This document shows, piece by piece, positions 62,075 to 64,000 of a stretch of 64,000 nucleotides of DNA. Where the stretch lies: contig CAJQMR010000004.1 in NCBI GenBank assembly GCA_905479495.1, forward strand, positions 1-64,000, read 5' to 3'. Source of the stretch: an uncultured Anaerolineae bacterium. Its GTDB lineage: Bacteria > Chloroflexota > Anaerolineae > Promineifilales > Promineifilaceae. Below the pieces are notes generated by a model that had not been told where the DNA came from, ran no database searches, and saw nothing but the letters and a program-made list of their open reading frames with translations. The position numbers and the translations under genes are program-made. Every line of letters begins with the position of its first letter. Position 1 is the first letter of the stretch.

Positions 62075-62127
62075 GTAGCCGCGGTTTCTTACCGCGTAAT
62101 AATTGCGCGGTAAGAAACCGCGGCTAC
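62075..62127. repeat. GTAGCCGCGG palindromic element, 22-bp perfect stem
   Basis: A 22-nt arm starting GTAGCCGCGGTTTCTTACCG (62075) is matched perfectly at 62106-62127. The stop codon (TAG, 62126-62124) of the minus-strand redoxin is read from its edge. Confidence 0.9.
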
Positions 62128-62666
62128 GAAAAATGGACGGCGTGCAGCAGTTGGTCGATGGACGGCCGATCGACCGGATCGCGGCTGGGGTGGGCCAGGA
62201 GAAGACGGCCGTTTCCCCCAACCACAAAATCCCCGCCCAATTGGTGCGTATCGCCGCGATTGCCCAATGTTTGCCGCCCTTGCAGCCTGGCTTTGGCATA
62301 ATAAAGCAAACTCCGAGGACTCCAGGCCCGCAGGGCAGAATGCTTCAGTCCATACGCATGGTAGGCTGCCAATTCCTGATCAATCAAGAAAGGAAAGGGG
62401 GATTGGGTTTCTTGCAGCCAAACCTTGGACCAATACGCCGTGCCAAAAGAAATCGTGGCGATTTGCACGTTGGCTGCCTTGAACTGTTCGTGATGGGCCA
62501 CAACCTGGGCCACATGATCGCGACAGGGAAGTCAGGCCAGGTGGCGCAGGAAGATGAGCAGGGCAGGACGGCCGTTTCCCCACAAAGATGCGAGGGGCAG
62601 GGAACGGCCGTCTAAACTCTTCAATGTGACATCTGGCGCAGGTTGACCAGGGCGTAATTTCAGCAT
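62124..62666 (-). CDS. Candidate selenoprotein: PRXL2/SelU-like redoxin with UxxC motif (in-frame TGA)
   Basis: Read with TGA as selenocysteine, the frame gives a complete 180-residue AhpC-TSA_2-type redoxin. It starts at ATG 62666 with AAGGA 6 nt upstream and a normal Pro-Gly-Gln-Pro-Ala-Pro-Asp-Val beginning. Codon 45 is TGA (62534-62532). The context is Phe-Leu-Arg-His-Leu-Ala-[TGA]-Leu-Pro-Cys-Arg-Asp-His-Val, where the family has Cys-x-x-Cys-Arg. Both halves are in one frame and no other stop occurs. The role would be thiol-based peroxide or disulfide chemistry. A SECIS-like hairpin follows. The alternative is a nonsense mutation or read error; a GTG at 62513 would give a fragment without the active site. 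selA/B/C are not in the window. Confidence 0.75.
62493..62515 (-). promoter_or_regulatory. Bacterial SECIS-like stem-loop downstream of the TGA
   Basis: In the mRNA, AUG-U-GGCC (62515-62508) pairs with GGCC-CAU (62499-62493), leaving a bulged U (62512) and the 8-nt loop CAGGUUGU. The stem begins 16 nt after the UGA. E. coli fdhF SECIS also has a bulged U below a loop with GGU, at a similar distance. Folding was done by eye only. Confidence 0.5.
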
Positions 62667-62764
62667 GTGATTTCCTTAAAAAAGCGGAACGCAGCGTTTC
62701 GCAGAGAAGAAGAGAAAAAATCTGCGCCCGCAATTTGCGCCAATCGGCAAAATCTGCGGATGAT

Positions 62765-63367
62765 TTAGTTCAAATGGCGAATGGCCCAAAGCAGCCGCTG
62801 CAAAATGGTGATGAGAACCAGCAGCCCCATCAAGCCAAACAGCCAGGCCAAAACACCAGGAAAAAAGATGAAAGCAGAGTAAAAAATAATCGTCTCCGTG
62901 CCACCAATGAGGCCAGCAGGCATGGTGATGGAGGTCAATCGGTCAGCGCGTCGCTGGCTGCGCTTTTCTAAAATGGCTGCCAGGTACATCCACGAGGCCC
63001 CATTAACGTAGAAAGTGCAGAGTAAAAAAAGCAGGCTGTAGGTAACGGCCGTTTCCATACGCCCCAACGCCAATCCCACGGGAACGGCCGCATACACCAC
63101 AAAATCAAAAATAATGTCCAAGTAACCGCCAAAATCACTTTGGCTATCCGAAATTCGTGCCACTGCGCCATCTAGCCCATCAAAAATGCGGTTAAGCCAC
63201 CAGAGCAGCACCGCGAGCAGGTAGGCTTGCTGCCAGGCAGCCAACGCGGCTCCCACCCCAGCAACCAGCCCCAGTACCGAGAAAAACCAGGGTGGCACCA
63301 TCTGTAAAGGTTGGGCCATCGGGTTAAAGACCGTGTCCTTAACCAGGCGCATTCGTTCATCAAACAT
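62765..63367 (-). CDS. CDP-alcohol phosphatidyltransferase family protein
   Basis: The 200-residue membrane enzyme has six spans and the diagnostic Asp-Gly-x-x-Asp-Gly-Ala-Val-Ala-Arg followed at the right spacing by Gly-x-x-x-Asp-x-x-x-Asp (about residues 62-90). It would join a CDP-activated lipid or alcohol to an acceptor alcohol in phospholipid synthesis. The head group is not decided. The ATG at 63367 overlaps the stop of the YdjM-like gene by one base (TGATG), so translation is coupled. Confidence 0.9.
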   Translation of the reverse strand: MFDERMRLVKDTVFNPMAQPLQMVPPWFFSVLGLVAGVGAALAAWQQAYLLAVLLWWLNRIFDGLDGAVARISDSQSDFGGYLDIIFDFVVYAAVPVGLALGRMETAVTYSLLFLLCTFYVNGASWMYLAAILEKRSQRRADRLTSITMPAGLIGGTETIIFYSAFIFFPGVLAWLFGLMGLLVLITILQRLLWAIRHLN

Positions 63368-63909
63368 CAATTGGCTCCCTTTGTTCGTTTGTAAAGCAAA
63401 AATCCAATCAGCAGCACATCTAGTAAATGCTCCAATAGGCGAAAAGTGCGGCCCCCGTGTGCTTGGTCCCAATAGCTGATGGGCCCTTTGAAGCGATAGC
63501 GCCAGTTGAGCGGAAAAAGTAGTGCCGGACCATCATCAACATGGGTGAAAATATCTACGGCCGTATGCAATCCACAGCCCACAGCAAACCAAAGTAACCA
63601 ACGCTGCCGCAGCAAAAGCCCCAGCAGCGCCAGCACAAACAGCGGCAGCGGCGCGTGAAGGCTGTTATGCACCGCAATCCACCAGGGATTGTTGAAATAG
63701 AGTTGGTTATACGTCGGGCTGCACCGCGTTTTGTCGGGCAGATGAGGACGGACGTAACGTCGATCCACAACGTAGCCCAGGCTGAGCAGCCCCAAGGGAA
63801 TGTCTGGGGCCATGGAACCGGCCAGCAAACCAGAAGACGCTTCCGGGTCATGGGGAGCGAAGGCTTTTTGGAGAACGGCCGTTAACAAAAAGTGTGAATA
63901 TGTTTGCAT
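63367..63909 (-). CDS. YdjM-like membrane-bound metal-dependent hydrolase
   Basis: The 180-residue protein fits the YdjM/PF04307 family: Tyr-Ser-His-Phe near the N-terminus, Gly-Ser-Met-Ala-Pro-Asp-Ile-Pro, His-Asn-Ser-Leu-His-Ala-Pro and Gly-x-x-Leu-His-Thr-Ala-Val-Asp-Ile-Phe-Thr-His, which give His and Asp metal ligands between membrane helices. Its substrate is unknown; the family includes phospholipase-like proteins, and the coupling to a CDP-alcohol transferase supports a lipid role. Confidence 0.85.
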   Translation of the reverse strand: MQTYSHFLLTAVLQKAFAPHDPEASSGLLAGSMAPDIPLGLLSLGYVVDRRYVRPHLPDKTRCSPTYNQLYFNNPWWIAVHNSLHAPLPLFVLALLGLLLRQRWLLWFAVGCGLHTAVDIFTHVDDGPALLFPLNWRYRFKGPISYWDQAHGGRTFRLLEHLLDVLLIGFLLYKRTKGAN

Positions 63910-63911
63910 AG

Positions 63912-64000
63912 CTATCGCTTTTGGAACATTTTTTTGTGCTGCCAGTTGAGCGTCGGCCGAGCGTAGCGCAGCTTCTCCTTGGCCCCGTACAGCAGTAAAT
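63912..64000 (-). CDS. C-terminal end of an upstream gene (partial)
   Basis: A minus-strand frame is open from the window edge to a TAG at 63914-63912 and encodes 28 residues ending Gln-His-Lys-Lys-Met-Phe-Gln-Lys-Arg. It begins Leu-Leu-Leu-Tyr-Gly-Ala-Lys-Glu-Lys-Leu-Arg-Tyr-Ala-Arg-Pro. The stop is 2 nt before the YdjM start, which suggests an operon. Too little is left to name it. Confidence 0.5.
   Translation of the reverse strand, partial: LLLYGAKEKLRYARPTLNWQHKKMFQKR

Noticed and set aside
62124-62513. Short redoxin starting at GTG 62513
   Set aside because: It would lack the whole N-terminal strand and the active-site motif, which are present in the same frame upstream of the TGA. 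The start has no ribosome site.

Overview
This 64 kb window looks like chromosomal DNA of a Chloroflexota bacterium, probably from the Anaerolineae and relatives. The assignment is inferred from gene content, not from a marker tree: an isopentenyl phosphate kinase, a PDZ-DUF512 protein, RNase J, ScpA and ScpB, LysM proteins with Thr/Pro-rich tails, large CHAT and NACHT proteins, and corrinoid methyltransferases. About 60 genes lie on both strands in short operons. Two genome-wide habits stand out. The octamer palindrome ACGGCCGT occurs about 110 times by eye (chance expectation about 1). Several families of longer palindromic elements fill intergenic gaps and also sit inside genes.

Layout. 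1-5.4 kb: end of an ABC substrate-binding protein, then an aromatic module (aldehyde dehydrogenase, LigM-type O-demethylase, PobA) that would converge on protocatechuate, then a TetR remnant. 5.4-20 kb: housekeeping (panC, gpmI, tRNA-Asn, M20 peptidase, scpB, rluB, cmk, DUF512 protein, isopentenyl phosphate kinase, LOG-like protein, hydrolases, acetyltransferase) with a decayed DUF433/DUF5615 toxin-antitoxin pair. 20-27 kb: a histidine-kinase-like protein with Gln at the phosphoacceptor site, a LysM protein and a NACHT-SUMF1 protein, closely packed. 27-42 kb: glycosyltransferase, scpA, zinc-ribbon, J-domain and C39-like proteins, rtcB, rnj, HNH protein.

42-50.6 kb: a corrinoid-dependent methyl-transfer operon on the minus strand (DUF1638, RACo-type activator, pterin-binding methyltransferase, corrinoid protein, URO-D-type methyltransferase, MFS transporter). 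It faces a GntR-UTRA regulator whose gene overlaps a second corrinoid protein gene. The shared promoter region has a good sigma-70 promoter with two copies of a 20-bp candidate operator. 50.7-54.7 kb: a small protein and a CHAT-STAND-TPR protein, likely a signalling or defence pair. 55-64 kb: a two-component system, membrane proteins, hydrolases, an oxidoreductase, a phosphoesterase, a candidate selenoprotein and phospholipid-related genes.

The most striking observation is at 62124-62666 (minus). A PRXL2/SelU-like redoxin is open over its full length except for one in-frame TGA exactly where the first Cys of the CxxC motif should be. A hairpin with a bulged U and a GGUU loop lies 16 nt downstream, like a bacterial SECIS element. 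Conventional gene calling would give a truncated protein without its active site.
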